Assembly: GCA_963766345.1 (NCBI GenBank)
Contig: CAVXZL010000007.1
Span: forward strand, 3,575-67,574
Direction of reading: 5' to 3'
Length of the DNA stretch: 64,000 bases
DNA from: DASVFB01 sp963766345
GTDB taxonomy: Bacteria; Actinomycetota; Thermoleophilia; Gaiellales; Gaiellaceae
Part shown: in pieces, positions 26,194 to 34,353 of the stretch
Layout: each line of letters begins with the position of its first letter
Numbering within the stretch: the first letter of the stretch is position 1
Notes under the pieces: model-generated
The model's input: only the letters and a program-made list of their open reading frames with translations
What the model was told of the DNA's origin: nothing
The model's database searches: none
Translations under genes and position numbers: made by a program

Positions 26194-27605
26194 GCGTCGA
26201 GCTTCTCGCGGACGAGCTCGTTCACGACGCGCGCGTCGGCCCGGCCGTTCGTCCGCTTCATCACCTGGCCCACGAAGAAGCCGAGCAGCCCGGCCTTGCC
26301 GCCGCGATACGCCTCGACCTGACGCTCGTTCTGCGCGAGCACCTCGTCGACGATCGGCTCGAGCTGCGACGTGTCCGCGACCGCCTTCTGCTCGAGGTAG
26401 GGATCGGCGCTGAAGCCCTCGTCGCCCGCGTGCGCGATCGCGTCGTCGAACGTCTTGCGCGGGATCTCGTCGCGCGCGGTGACGAGCTTCGCGAGCTCGA
26501 CCGGCGAAACGCGATCGACAGCGACGCCGGCGCCGACGAGCCGGTTCGCGATCACGTTCGCCGCGGCGACCGGTTCCGCGCCGGCGTCGCGCGTCGCGGC
26601 CCAGAGGGCGTCGAGGCCGCCGGTGACGAGTGTCTGCGCCGTTGCCGCGCCGAGCTCGTCACGCAGGCGCACGATGCGCTTGCCCGGGAGCTCCGGCAGC
26701 TCCTCCCGCAACTGCTCGACGAGCGCCGGCTCCGATTGCACGGGCACGAGGTCGGGCTCGGGGAAGTAGCGGTAGTCGTCCGCCTCCTCCTTCGCCCGGT
26801 GCGGCGTCAGGCGGTCGTTCTCGGGCTCGTAGTCGTACGTATGCTGCTCGACCGCCGCCCCCTTGCCATACAGCGCGATCTGGTCGCGCATCGCCGCCTC
26901 GATGCCGCGGCCGATGAAGGTGAACGAGTTCATGTTCTTGAGCTCCCAGCGGGTGCGCAGCTCGTCGCTCCCGCGCGGGCGCACCGACACGTTCGCGTCG
27001 ACGCGCAGCGTGCCCTTCTCCATCTCCGCGTCGGAGATGCCGAGCTCGACGATCGTCTGCCGGAGCAGGCGAAGGAAGCGAACCGCCTCGTCGGCCGAGC
27101 GGATGTCCGGCTGCGTCACGATCTCGACGAGCGGCGTGCCGCCGCGGTTGAAGTCAACGAGCGAGTACGCCGAGCCGACCTTGCGGCCGGTGCCGCCCCC
27201 GACGTGCACGGTCTTGGCGGCGTCCTCCTCGAGATGCGCGCGCACGAAGCCGATCTCGCGGTCGCCTTCCGGGCCGGGCACGAGCAGCGAGCCGCCGACG
27301 CAGAGCGGCTGCTCGTACTGGGAGATCTGGTAGCCCTTCGGGTTGTCGGGATAGAAGTAATTCTTCCGCGCGAAGACGGCCTCCTCGGCGATCTCGCAGC
27401 CGAGTGCGAGGCCGAGCTTGATCGTCCACTCGACTGCCTTGCGGTTCGCGACGGGGAGCGCGCCCGGGTGCGCGAGGCAGACCGGGCACGTGCGCGTGTT
27501 CGGCTCGGCGAAGTACTCGAGCTCGCAGCGGCAGAACATCTTCGTCCGCGTTTTGAGGTGAACGTGGATCTCGAGCCCGACGACGGCCTCCCAGTCAGTG
27601 CTCAT
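26190..27605 (-). CDS. gatB: Asp/Glu-tRNA amidotransferase subunit B
   Basis: 471 aa. It activates Glu-tRNA-Gln or Asp-tRNA-Asn with ATP and accepts ammonia from GatA. Motifs: VGLEIHVHLKTRTKMFC at 9-25, four cysteines for zinc (CRCELEYF and CPVCLAHPG), KNYFYPDNPKGYQISQYEQP, and NRGGTPLVEIV. The C-terminal YqeY-like tail domain is complete (GFFVGQVMKRTNGRADARVVNELV). The ATG lies 11 bp inside a small upstream gene, so translation is coupled. Confidence 0.96.
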   Translation of the reverse strand: MSTDWEAVVGLEIHVHLKTRTKMFCRCELEYFAEPNTRTCPVCLAHPGALPVANRKAVEWTIKLGLALGCEIAEEAVFARKNYFYPDNPKGYQISQYEQPLCVGGSLLVPGPEGDREIGFVRAHLEEDAAKTVHVGGGTGRKVGSAYSLVDFNRGGTPLVEIVTQPDIRSADEAVRFLRLLRQTIVELGISDAEMEKGTLRVDANVSVRPRGSDELRTRWELKNMNSFTFIGRGIEAAMRDQIALYGKGAAVEQHTYDYEPENDRLTPHRAKEEADDYRYFPEPDLVPVQSEPALVEQLREELPELPGKRIVRLRDELGAATAQTLVTGGLDALWAATRDAGAEPVAAANVIANRLVGAGVAVDRVSPVELAKLVTARDEIPRKTFDDAIAHAGDEGFSADPYLEQKAVADTSQLEPIVDEVLAQNERQVEAYRGGKAGLLGFFVGQVMKRTNGRADARVVNELVREKLDA

Positions 27606-27846
27606 CGAGCACTTCCTTCGCCTCGTGGAGCGCGCGCTCGATGTCGCCCTTCACCTCGACCATGCCGAGACGGTGCTCGAGCGGCCCGCGCATCTCGATC
27701 ACCCAGAGCTCGTGCTCGCCCGATTCGAGTGCGAGCTTGAGGTCGCCCGCGAGCACCGCCCGCGCGCCGTCGAGGACTCGCACGTCGCCGAACGCGCGCC
27801 GGCAGGCAACCACGAAGTCCGCAGCGGGGTCGACGATCGTCCTCAT
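27595..27846 (-). CDS. Small protein wedged between gatA and gatB, not recognised
   Basis: 83 aa, acidic and soluble-looking, with strand/helix alternation (DVRVLDGARAVLAGDLKLAL, ELWVIEMRGPLEHRLGMVEVKGD) and a helical end (IERALHEAKEVLDEH). The ATG overlaps the gatA stop by 4 bp and its end overlaps the gatB start by 11 bp, so it is translated with both subunits. No motif is recognised. Location suggests a role with the amidotransferase, but this is only positional inference. Confidence 0.75.
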   Translation of the reverse strand: MRTIVDPAADFVVACRRAFGDVRVLDGARAVLAGDLKLALESGEHELWVIEMRGPLEHRLGMVEVKGDIERALHEAKEVLDEH

Positions 27847-29240
27847 CGCAGGCGCTCCGGGACGGTGTCGAACGCGAGCGCTCGCTCGAGCGCATGTCCG
27901 ACGCGGAAGAGCGTGTTCTCGGAGAACTGCGGGCCGATGAGCTGCAACCCGACGGGGAGCCCTTCGCTCAGGCCGCACGGAATGCTCATGCTGGGAAGCC
28001 CAGCCATGTTCGGCGGGATCGCGAGCACGTCGGCCAGATACATCGCAAGCGGGTCGGCCGTTTTCGCGCCGAGCTCGAACGCAACGGTCGGCGAGGTCGG
28101 CGAGACGAGCACGTCGAAGCGCTCGAAGAGCTCGGCGTGCTCGCGAATGATGATGGTGCGCACCTTCTGCGCCTGGCCGTAGAACGCGTCGTAGTAACCG
28201 GCGGAGAGCGCGTACGTGCCGAGCAGGATGCGCCGCTTCGGCTCGTCGCCGAATCCCGCGTCGCGCGTCCGCTCGTACAGCTCGGTGATGTCGTCGTCGC
28301 CGATGTCGGCGCGGAAGCCGTAGCGCACGCCGTCGTAGCGGGCGAGGTTCGACGAGGCCTCCGCGGGAGCGATGAGGTAGTAGCACGCGAGGCCGTACTC
28401 GACGGAGCGCGGAAGCGAGCAGTCCTCGACCTCGGCGCCGAGCTCGGTGCACAGGTCGATCGCGCGCCGCACCGCCTCGGTCACGCCGGGCTCGATGCCC
28501 TCCGCCTCGTTCAGCTCCGTCGGCACGCCGACGCGGACTCCGCGCAGGTCTTCGGCGCTCGGGAGCTCGACCGGCGGGACGTCCACAGTCGTCGAGTCGC
28601 ACGGGTCGCGGCCGGCGATGATCTTGTAGAGGAGCGCCGCGTCCCGAACCGTCCTCGCCGTCGGCCCGACCTGGTCGAGCGACGACGCGAAGGCGACGAT
28701 GCCGTAGCGCGAGACGGTGCCGTACGTCGGGCGCAGGCCGACGATCCCGCAGAGCGCGGCGGGCTGCTTGATCGAACCGCCCGTATCGGAGCCGAGCGCC
28801 CACGGAGCGAGACCCGCGGACACGGCCGCCGCCGAGCCGCCGCCCGAGCCGCCCGGCACGCGCATCGGATCCCACGGGTTCAGCGAGGGGCCGAATGCGG
28901 AGTTCTCGGTCGAAGAGCCCATTGCGAACTCGTCCGTGTTGGTCTTGCCGAGAAGCGACAGCCGCGCGTCCTTGACCCGGGACGCGACCGTCGAGTCGTA
29001 CACGGGGACGTAGCCCTCGAGGATCTTCGAGCCGGCGGTGGTCTCGACGCCCTTCGTCCCGATCACGTCCTTGAGCGCGATCGGGATGCCCCCCGCGCCC
29101 GTGTAGTCGAGGCGCCGCAGGAATGCGTGGACGTCGTCGTCGCGCGCCGCGTAGGCGCCGTGCAGGTCCTCGGCGCCGACGTCGCCGCGCTCCAGCATGG
29201 ACGTCGCCTCTTCGGCCGTGAGTCGCAGCGTGTCGATCAT
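27843..29240 (-). CDS. gatA: Asp/Glu-tRNA amidotransferase subunit A
   Basis: 465 aa amidase-signature enzyme releasing ammonia from glutamine for GatB. Catalytic Lys57 in PIALKDVIG, the cis-serine region in GGSGGGSAAAVSAG (132-144), and nucleophile Ser156 in SDTGGSIKQPA. The N-terminus before the lysine is about 20 residues shorter than in most GatA proteins. ATG 29240 is preferred over an in-frame start 30 codons upstream, which encodes a basic non-homologous stretch. A 112-bp gap separates it from gatC, longer than the overlaps elsewhere in the operon. Confidence 0.95.
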   Translation of the reverse strand: MIDTLRLTAEEATSMLERGDVGAEDLHGAYAARDDDVHAFLRRLDYTGAGGIPIALKDVIGTKGVETTAGSKILEGYVPVYDSTVASRVKDARLSLLGKTNTDEFAMGSSTENSAFGPSLNPWDPMRVPGGSGGGSAAAVSAGLAPWALGSDTGGSIKQPAALCGIVGLRPTYGTVSRYGIVAFASSLDQVGPTARTVRDAALLYKIIAGRDPCDSTTVDVPPVELPSAEDLRGVRVGVPTELNEAEGIEPGVTEAVRRAIDLCTELGAEVEDCSLPRSVEYGLACYYLIAPAEASSNLARYDGVRYGFRADIGDDDITELYERTRDAGFGDEPKRRILLGTYALSAGYYDAFYGQAQKVRTIIIREHAELFERFDVLVSPTSPTVAFELGAKTADPLAMYLADVLAIPPNMAGLPSMSIPCGLSEGLPVGLQLIGPQFSENTLFRVGHALERALAFDTVPERLR

Positions 29241-29352
29241 GTGCGAGCAGCACCCCCCAGGGGGGACTGCGGGCCCCCTCTCGAAGCGTCGCACGACCCG
29301 GCGCACGTGTGTGCGCCAACTGTGTGCCACAGGTGTGCGGCGGCGGTGGCGA

Positions 29353-29634
29353 TCACGTCGGCGGCACCCGGAAGGCGCCTTCCTCCGCGCGCGGCGCGTT
29401 CTCCAGCGCGACGTCGCGCGGTAGCGACGGACGCGGCTCGTCGTCGGCGAGCACGTTGACGAGGTCGAGCGGGTGCGACGTCGCCGGCACGTCCGACAGG
29501 TCGAGCTCGGACACCTTCGACACGGCGTCGAGAATCGCGCCGAGTTGCTCGCCGAGCCGCTCGAGCTCTTCCTCCGTCAGCGCGAGCCGCGCCAGCTTCG
29601 CGACGTGGAGCACCTGATCTCTCGTGATCGTCAC
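29353..29634 (-). CDS. gatC: Asp/Glu-tRNA amidotransferase subunit C
   Basis: 93 aa. It wraps around and stabilises GatA in the GatCAB complex. Typical text: VLHVAKLARLALTEEEL at 8-24, LGAILDAVSKVSELDLSDV, and RPSLPRDVALENAPRAEEGAFRVPP near the end. GTG start at 29634 with AAGGA about 12 nt upstream. First gene of the gat operon, 19 bp from the end of the cspA terminator hairpin. Confidence 0.94.
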   Translation of the reverse strand: MTITRDQVLHVAKLARLALTEEELERLGEQLGAILDAVSKVSELDLSDVPATSHPLDLVNVLADDEPRPSLPRDVALENAPRAEEGAFRVPPT

Positions 29635-29657
29635 GCCCGGTGGATCCTTCCAAATAG

Positions 29658-29681
29658 AACGGGCCCCTTCCGGGGCCCGTT
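29658..29681 (-). terminator. Terminator after the cold-shock gene
   Basis: 10-bp perfect stem AACGGGCCCC / GGGGCCCGTT with a 4-nt loop, followed on the minus strand by CTATTTGG. It separates cspA from gatC. Confidence 0.75.
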
Positions 29682-29705
29682 GTTTCTCGGTTCCGAAAGG
29701 AAAGC

Positions 29706-29906
29706 TTAGGCGGCCTGCACGTTCGCGGCCTGGGCGCCCTTCGGCCCCTGGACCACTTCGAACGACACGCGCTGGCCTTCGGTCAGCGACTTGTAGCCCT
29801 CCATCGTGATCGCGGAGAAATGGACGAACACGTCGTCGCCACCCTCACGCTCGATGAAGCCGTAGCCCTTCTCGTTCGAAAACCACTTCACGGTGCCCTC
29901 TGGCAA
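29706..29906 (-). CDS. csp: Cold-shock domain RNA chaperone
   Basis: 66 aa single CSD protein binding single-stranded RNA/DNA. RNP1 (KGYGFIE) and RNP2 (VFVHF) are intact; it ends GPKGAQAANVQAA as in actinobacterial CspA. The start is TTG at 29906 (LPEGTVKWFSNEKG), chosen because GAGGAGG lies 6 nt upstream and homologues begin at this position; an in-frame ATG 13 codons upstream would add an unrelated extension. It has a recognisable promoter and a 5' leader of about 65 nt, which in this family often controls cold induction. Confidence 0.95.
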   Translation of the reverse strand: MPEGTVKWFSNEKGYGFIEREGGDDVFVHFSAITMEGYKSLTEGQRVSFEVVQGPKGAQAANVQAA

Positions 29907-29977
29907 AGAACTCCTCCTCACAAAAACAAGCGACGACCCGGGCACCGAGCCGCCGACCGGTTGTTACAGCGGGCCGA

Positions 29978-30005
29978 ACAATAGCTCAGGTGGCGGGAAA
30001 TTCAA
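29978..30005 (-). promoter_or_regulatory. Sigma-70-type promoter of the cold-shock gene
   Basis: On the minus strand TTGAAT (complement of 30000-30005), 16-bp spacer, TATTGT (complement of 29978-29983). The -35 lies within the last codons of folD. Confidence 0.6.
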
Positions 30006-30837
30006 ATGTTCCGCGTTGCAGGCGAGCAGCCTGAACCGTGTTCTTGAGCAGGCATGCGATCGTCATCGGGCCGACACCGCCGGGCACCGGCGTCATGTGG
30101 CCCGCGACTTCCATCGCCGCTGGATCCACGTCGCCGACGAGCCCCGCGTCCGTTCGGTTCATGCCGACGTCGACGACCGCCGATCCGTGTTTGACCATGT
30201 CCGGCGTCACGAGGGCGGCACGGCCCGCCGCGACGACGAGCACGTCCGCGTCGAGCGTCTCGCGCTCGAGGTCTCGCGTGTGCGTGTGACACATGATCAC
30301 CGTCGCGTGCTGCCGTAACAGCAGCTGCGCGACCGGCTTTCCGACGATGTTGCTGCGTCCGATGACGACCGCGGTCGCTCCGTCGAGCTCGATGTCGTAC
30401 GTCGCGAGCAGCGCCATGATGCCGACCGGTGTCGCGGGTACCAGTCTCGGTCGTCCGAGGTAGAGGCGACCGGCGTTCGTCGAGTGGAGCCCGTCGACGT
30501 CCTTCAGGGGATCCACCGCTTCGATAATCGCCTCCTCGTCGAGATGGTCCGGCAGCGGCAGCTGGACGAGGATGCCTTGCACCGACTCATCGGCGTTCAG
30601 CTCGGCCACGCGCGCGTGCAACTGCTCCTGCGTCGTCGTCGCCGGGAGGCGCAGATCGAGCGACTCGATGCCGACCTCGCTCGCCGCCTCGTGCTTTCGG
30701 CGGATGTAAATCTCGGAGGCGGAGTCGTCGCCGACGAGCACGGTCGCGAGCCCGATGCGGCCGAGCTCGGCGATCTCTGCCTTCACCTCTGCGCGCACGC
30801 CCTCGGCGAGCGCCTTCCCGTCCATGACCGTCGCCAC
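29986..30837 (-). CDS. folD: Methylenetetrahydrofolate dehydrogenase/cyclohydrolase
   Basis: 283 aa bifunctional one-carbon enzyme converting 5,10-methylene-THF to 10-formyl-THF with NADP. Motifs: catalytic lysine in YIRRKHEAA (about 48), VQGILVQLPLPDHL, PVGIMALL, VVIGRSNIVGKPVAQLLL and the C-terminal PVPGGVGPMTIACLL. GTG start at 30837, with TAACGT 7 nt upstream and no ribosome site, so probably leaderless; an ATG four codons later is an alternative. Upstream on the same strand is a decayed gene whose stop codon forms part of this -10 box. Confidence 0.95.
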   Translation of the reverse strand: MATVMDGKALAEGVRAEVKAEIAELGRIGLATVLVGDDSASEIYIRRKHEAASEVGIESLDLRLPATTTQEQLHARVAELNADESVQGILVQLPLPDHLDEEAIIEAVDPLKDVDGLHSTNAGRLYLGRPRLVPATPVGIMALLATYDIELDGATAVVIGRSNIVGKPVAQLLLRQHATVIMCHTHTRDLERETLDADVLVVAAGRAALVTPDMVKHGSAVVDVGMNRTDAGLVGDVDPAAMEVAGHMTPVPGGVGPMTIACLLKNTVQAARLQRGTFEFPAT

Positions 30838-30844
30838 GGCCAGG

Positions 30845-30850
30845 ACGTTA
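30845..30850 (-). promoter_or_regulatory. Leaderless-type -10 box (TAACGT) for folD
   Basis: Minus strand TAACGT, 7 nt before GTG 30837; its TAA is also the stop of the upstream decayed gene. Confidence 0.5.
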
Positions 30851-31191
30851 GCCCCCGCTGACGACGCTCCGCGGGTGCCTTCGAACGAACGTGACGCGAA
30901 GCGCGGCCGCGCTCACCACCGCGCAAGCCAGGAGAGCGCCGGCGATCCACGACGTCCAGTCCGTCGGTGCCGGCCGCACGACTCGCGCAGACCCGGGCCG
31001 CGGATCGTTCGCGATCGGAAAGAGAACGTCGGCGTCGTGCGTCCCGGTCGCGCCGCTCGTGAACCCCCGAAGACCGATCTGCACGTCTCGGATGCCTCGT
31101 CGGGCACCACGAATGTGGCGGCGTACCTTCCGTCGGCGTGCGCGTTGGACGAGGCGAATCCCACCTTCGCACCCGCGCAACGAGCGTACAC
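30848..31191 (-). pseudogene. Remnant of a secreted, membrane-anchored protein, frameshifted
   Basis: Two overlapping minus-strand frames give one plausible protein. From GTG 31191: RCAGAKVGFASSNAHADGRY and AATFVVPDEASET. After a -1 shift near 31080 the other frame gives QIGLRGFTSGATGTHDADV and LFPIANDP, then a membrane helix (SWIAGALLACAVVSAAALRV) and a basic tail. No signal peptide is found upstream, so the 5' end is also lost. A C-terminal fragment of a cell-surface protein is the best reading. A sequence error could explain the shift but not the missing start. Confidence 0.5.
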
Positions 31192-31227
31192 CGCTCGTTG
31201 CGAGGCGGTTCCGCACGCGCGAGGAGT

Positions 31228-31233
31228 TAGCCT
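31228..31233 (+). promoter_or_regulatory. Leaderless-type -10 box (TAGCCT)
   Basis: TAGCCT, 7 nt before GTG 31241; no ribosome site. Confidence 0.5.
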
Positions 31234-31240
31234 CTACATC

Positions 31241-32059
31241 GTGGAGACCGAGCAGCTCGCCCCCGAGGCGGCCGAGGAACGCGGCGAGTTCGCAGGCGTC
31301 CTCCGCTACTACGAGCTGGCGAAGCGCGCCGAGTGGCAGGTGCGCGACATGCCGTGGAACGACATCCCGCCGATCCCCGAGTACAAGGGCTCGCCGCAGA
31401 AGCTCGCGCGGCGGCGCGACCTCTGGCGCTCGGTGATCATGCAGCAGCTCCAGGCCGACATGTTCGCCGTGCAGATGGCGTCGCAGCTGCTCAACGCCGC
31501 GCCGCATCCCGAGGCTCGCCTCTACTACTCGACGATGTCGCAGGACGAGGCGCGCCACACGGAGGCGTGGCTCAAGCTGATGGAGGAAGCCGGCGGCGAG
31601 TCGGAGCGGGACCCGCACCTCGACAAGCTCGCGGCGATGTTCCTCGCGCTCGACACGCTCGAGGAGAAGGTCTTCCTGATGCAGGTCTTCTTCGAGCGGA
31701 TGATCATCCCGCGCTTTCGCATGATCGCTGCTGCGTCGCCGGGCACGGTGCTCGAGGACCTCTGCAAACGGCTGACGATCGACGACGGGATCCACCACCG
31801 CTCCGGCGTGGAGTACGAGCGGGTGCTGCTCCAGGACGTGACGCGGAAGGAGCAGCAGCAGCTCGTCAAGATCGCGAACCAGATGCTGCCGATCTTCGTC
31901 GCGCACTCGATGTGGCGGCCGAAGGCGCGAGCCTCGATCGCGGGGCTCATGCGCGACCGCGACATCAAGATGCTGAACGACGATCTCGCAGAGGGCGTGC
32001 GCCTCGCCGGCTCGCTCGGTATCGACGTCTCGGATCTGGAGCTGCCGTCGTTCTCGTGA
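31241..32059 (+). CDS. Ferritin-like / ribonucleotide reductase R2-like protein
   Basis: 272 aa, all-helical. Likely di-metal ligands are visible: ExxH in SQDEARHTEAW, a second glutamate in MQVFFERMIIPRF and His residues in DDGIHHRSGVEYERV. The first-helix ligand is less clear (QQLQADMFAVQ). Proteins of this group oxidise substrates or scavenge oxidants rather than act as true RNR; no tyrosyl-radical motif was pinned down. Starts at GTG 31241 after a TAGCCT box, and overlaps the following acetyltransferase gene by 4 bp. Confidence 0.75.
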   Translation: METEQLAPEAAEERGEFAGVLRYYELAKRAEWQVRDMPWNDIPPIPEYKGSPQKLARRRDLWRSVIMQQLQADMFAVQMASQLLNAAPHPEARLYYSTMSQDEARHTEAWLKLMEEAGGESERDPHLDKLAAMFLALDTLEEKVFLMQVFFERMIIPRFRMIAAASPGTVLEDLCKRLTIDDGIHHRSGVEYERVLLQDVTRKEQQQLVKIANQMLPIFVAHSMWRPKARASIAGLMRDRDIKMLNDDLAEGVRLAGSLGIDVSDLELPSFS

Positions 32060-32589
32060 CGCCGCGCTCCGACGGCGACATCCGACTCGAGCCCTTGACC
32101 GCGGCGCACGCGGCGGCGATGGACGCGCTCGCAAGAGATCAGGACGTCGCGCGCTTCACCCGCGTCCCCGACCCGGTTCCGGAGGGCTTCGGAGCGCGTT
32201 GGGTCGAGCGCTACACACGCGGGCGCGACGAGCGGACGAACGAGGGCTTCGCGATCGTCGACTCCGAGAACGGCGGCTTCCTCGGCTTCATGGCGCTCGT
32301 GAACCTGAACCTCGAGACGCAGGAGGCGGAGGCGGGCTACATCGTCGCCTCGCACGCACGTGGCCGCGGCGTCGCGACGCGGGCGCTGCGACTGCTGACC
32401 GCCTGGGCGTTCGACGAGCTCCCGCTCGAGCGGATCGAGCTCTTCATCGACGTCGAGAACTCCCCGTCCGAGGTCGTCGCGCAGCGCTGCGGCTACACCC
32501 GCGAAGGCGTGCTGCGCTGGACGTACCTCAAGCCGGGCCTGCGCTCGGACACGATCGTCTACTCGAAGCTGCGGCGCGAGCACATGTAG
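32056..32589 (+). CDS. GNAT acetyltransferase, RimJ/RimL-like
   Basis: 177 aa. N-terminal IRLEPLTAAHAAAMDAL, then the acetyl-CoA loop ASHARGRGVATRALRLLTAWAF and the family ending IELFIDVENSPSEVVAQRCGYTREGVLR. Such proteins acetylate N-termini or small molecules. The GTG overlaps the ferritin-like gene stop (GTGA). The substrate is unknown. Confidence 0.88.
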   Translation: MTPRSDGDIRLEPLTAAHAAAMDALARDQDVARFTRVPDPVPEGFGARWVERYTRGRDERTNEGFAIVDSENGGFLGFMALVNLNLETQEAEAGYIVASHARGRGVATRALRLLTAWAFDELPLERIELFIDVENSPSEVVAQRCGYTREGVLRWTYLKPGLRSDTIVYSKLRREHM

Positions 32590-32610
32590 CGGCACGTAGA
32601 CGAGCGGAAC

Positions 32611-32961
32611 CTACGACGCGGCGAGCGGGTGGCGCGGCTCGTACAGCGTCACCTCGACGCCGCCGGGCAGCACGAGCGTCGCGGCGATTCCCCAGCCGCG
32701 GTCCTCCGGCTCGCCGCGGATCTCGAGGCCCTTCGCTCGCAGCTCGTCGATCGTCGCTGCGATGTCGTCGCACGTGAAGTAGAGCTCGTGGTGCGTATCG
32801 CCCACCTCCGACGGATGCGCGGCGATCTCCGCGGGCGGCAGCGCGAAGATGAGCCAGCCGTCGCCGGCGTCGACGTGCTTCCAGCCGAGCGCGTCACGGA
32901 AGACCGCCCGCAGCTCCTCGGCCTCGGGCGTGAAGAGGATGACGTGCGCGCCGGTGATCAA
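32611..32961 (-). CDS. Glyoxalase/bleomycin-resistance (VOC) superfamily protein
   Basis: 116 aa with the paired beta-alpha-beta-beta-beta halves of VOC proteins: GAHVILFTPEAEELRAVFRDALGW, then HHELYFTCDDIAATIDELRAKG and TLVLPGGVEVTLYEPRH. Possible metal ligands are the N-terminal His, His in HHELYF and Glu in TLYEPR. TTG 32961 is chosen because it precedes the first strand. Divergent from and abutting the HMG-CoA reductase gene, whose -10 box overlaps this promoter region. Confidence 0.8.
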   Translation of the reverse strand: MITGAHVILFTPEAEELRAVFRDALGWKHVDAGDGWLIFALPPAEIAAHPSEVGDTHHELYFTCDDIAATIDELRAKGLEIRGEPEDRGWGIAATLVLPGGVEVTLYEPRHPLAAS

Positions 32962-32967
32962 CGGCCA

Positions 32968-32973
32968 TATTCT
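32968..32973 (+). promoter_or_regulatory. Leaderless-type -10 box (TATTCT) for HMG-CoA reductase
   Basis: TATTCT, 7 nt before GTG 32981. This choice places the divergent genes 19 bp apart rather than overlapping. Confidence 0.55.
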
Positions 32974-32980
32974 CTTCCGA

Positions 32981-34165
32981 GTGCGCTGGCCCCGCAAGAA
33001 CGACGCCGCCTCGATCCGCGCCCGGCAGGAGGCGCTCGGCATCAACGGCCTCGTCACGTCGATCGAGCTCGAGCCGTTCACGGCCGCCGCGGAGACGGTC
33101 ACCGGCGTCGCCGTCATTCCCGTGTCGGTGGTGCCGTTGACGATCGATCTCGGCGAGTACGCCCTGGACGACCGAGGCGGCGTTCACGAGACGGGACGCG
33201 CGACGGAGACGGTGCACGCCCCGCTCGCACACACCGAGGGCGGCCTGACCGCCTCGATGACGCGGGGCGCGAAGGCGGCCGGGACGATTCGCACGCACGT
33301 CCTCCACGACCGCATCACCCGCGCGAGCTGCTTCGTCTGCGCGTCGGCGGGCGAGGCGATCGCACTCGCGAGCTGGCTCGAAGGCGAGCTCGACGCGATG
33401 CGCGCGTGGCTCGCCGACTCGCAGGATCCGTTCGTGTCACGGCACGCGAAGCTGCGCGAGGTGAAGACACATGTCGTCGGGCCGATGTGCCACGTGCTCT
33501 GGGCGTGGACGACCGGCGACGCTGTCGGCCCGAACATGATGACGAGGAACAGCTACCTGCTGAACATGGGCTACGTGATGGAACGCGCACCGGTGAAACC
33601 GGAGCGCGCCCTCCTCGAGGCGAACATGGGCGGCGACAAGAAGCCGTCCTACGAGTACTTCCATTCCGGCCACGGCAAGACGGTCATCGCAGAATGCACG
33701 CTCACCGAGGAGGCGATCGCGCGGATCCTGCGCACGACTCCCGCAGACCTCGAGGCGCTCGCGTGGGCCGGCACGCACGGCGCGGTCGCCTCCGGGATGC
33801 AGTCGGTCGCGTTCACGCCTGCCTCGGCGATCGCCGCCGTCTTCGCCGCGACCGGGCAGGACATCGGCATGGTCGGGACGAGCTCGATGGCCCACGGCAC
33901 CGGGCGCCGCGTCGAGGGCGGCTTCCACTGCTCGATCCGCTTTCCCGGCCTCGAGGTGGGCACCGTCGGGGGCGGGACGACGCTGCCGTCGGCGCGCGAC
34001 TGGCTCGGCGTCATGGGTTGCGCCGGGCCCGGCAAGGTCTACCGCTTCGCGCAGGTTGTCGCGGCGGCCGCGCTCGCGCTCGAGATCTCGGCCTCGGCCG
34101 CGATGGCGACCGCGGGCTCGGAGAACTTCTTCCGCGCGCACCACGAGCGCGGCGGCCTGCGCTAG
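32981..34165 (+). CDS. Hydroxymethylglutaryl-CoA reductase
   Basis: 394 aa. It reduces HMG-CoA to mevalonate for isoprenoids. Class I-like motifs: HTEGGLTASMTRGAKAA with the catalytic Glu, MMTRNSYLLNMGYV, the lysine pair GDKKPSYEYFHSGHGKTVIAE, ATGQDIGMV with the catalytic Asp, VGTVGGGTTLPSARDWL, and a terminal FFRAHHERG with the His. No membrane anchor. GTG 32981 follows a TATTCT box; an upstream in-frame ATG (32939) would overlap the VOC gene. No other mevalonate genes are in the window. Confidence 0.92.
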   Translation: MRWPRKNDAASIRARQEALGINGLVTSIELEPFTAAAETVTGVAVIPVSVVPLTIDLGEYALDDRGGVHETGRATETVHAPLAHTEGGLTASMTRGAKAAGTIRTHVLHDRITRASCFVCASAGEAIALASWLEGELDAMRAWLADSQDPFVSRHAKLREVKTHVVGPMCHVLWAWTTGDAVGPNMMTRNSYLLNMGYVMERAPVKPERALLEANMGGDKKPSYEYFHSGHGKTVIAECTLTEEAIARILRTTPADLEALAWAGTHGAVASGMQSVAFTPASAIAAVFAATGQDIGMVGTSSMAHGTGRRVEGGFHCSIRFPGLEVGTVGGGTTLPSARDWLGVMGCAGPGKVYRFAQVVAAAALALEISASAAMATAGSENFFRAHHERGGLR

Positions 34166-34308
34166 CGCGGGGATCAAGCCGGCGCAGGCGACGGTCGATA
34201 CGACCGGCGGAACAGCCGCATGTTCGCATCGTCACCGTCGGGGCCTGTACGACGAGGCCGAGTACCGGAACCGCCCCGCCGGCTCGACACGAACGCGATG
34301 CGCGAATG

Positions 34309-34335
34309 AAAAGGGCCGCCCGGAGGCGGCCCCTT
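34309..34335 (-). terminator. Terminator for the sortilin-like gene
   Basis: 8-bp stem GGGCCGCC / GGCGGCCC (34313-34320, 34325-34332) with flanking A/T pairs; on the minus strand it is followed by TTTTCATT. Confidence 0.75.
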
Positions 34336-34353
34336 TCCACGTACGTGAGTGCC

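Noticed and set aside
29241..29352. Repeated GTGTGCG/GTGTGCC words in the gatC-gatA gap as a regulatory repeat
   Set aside because: Copies are short and unevenly spaced; chance in GC-rich DNA is likely.
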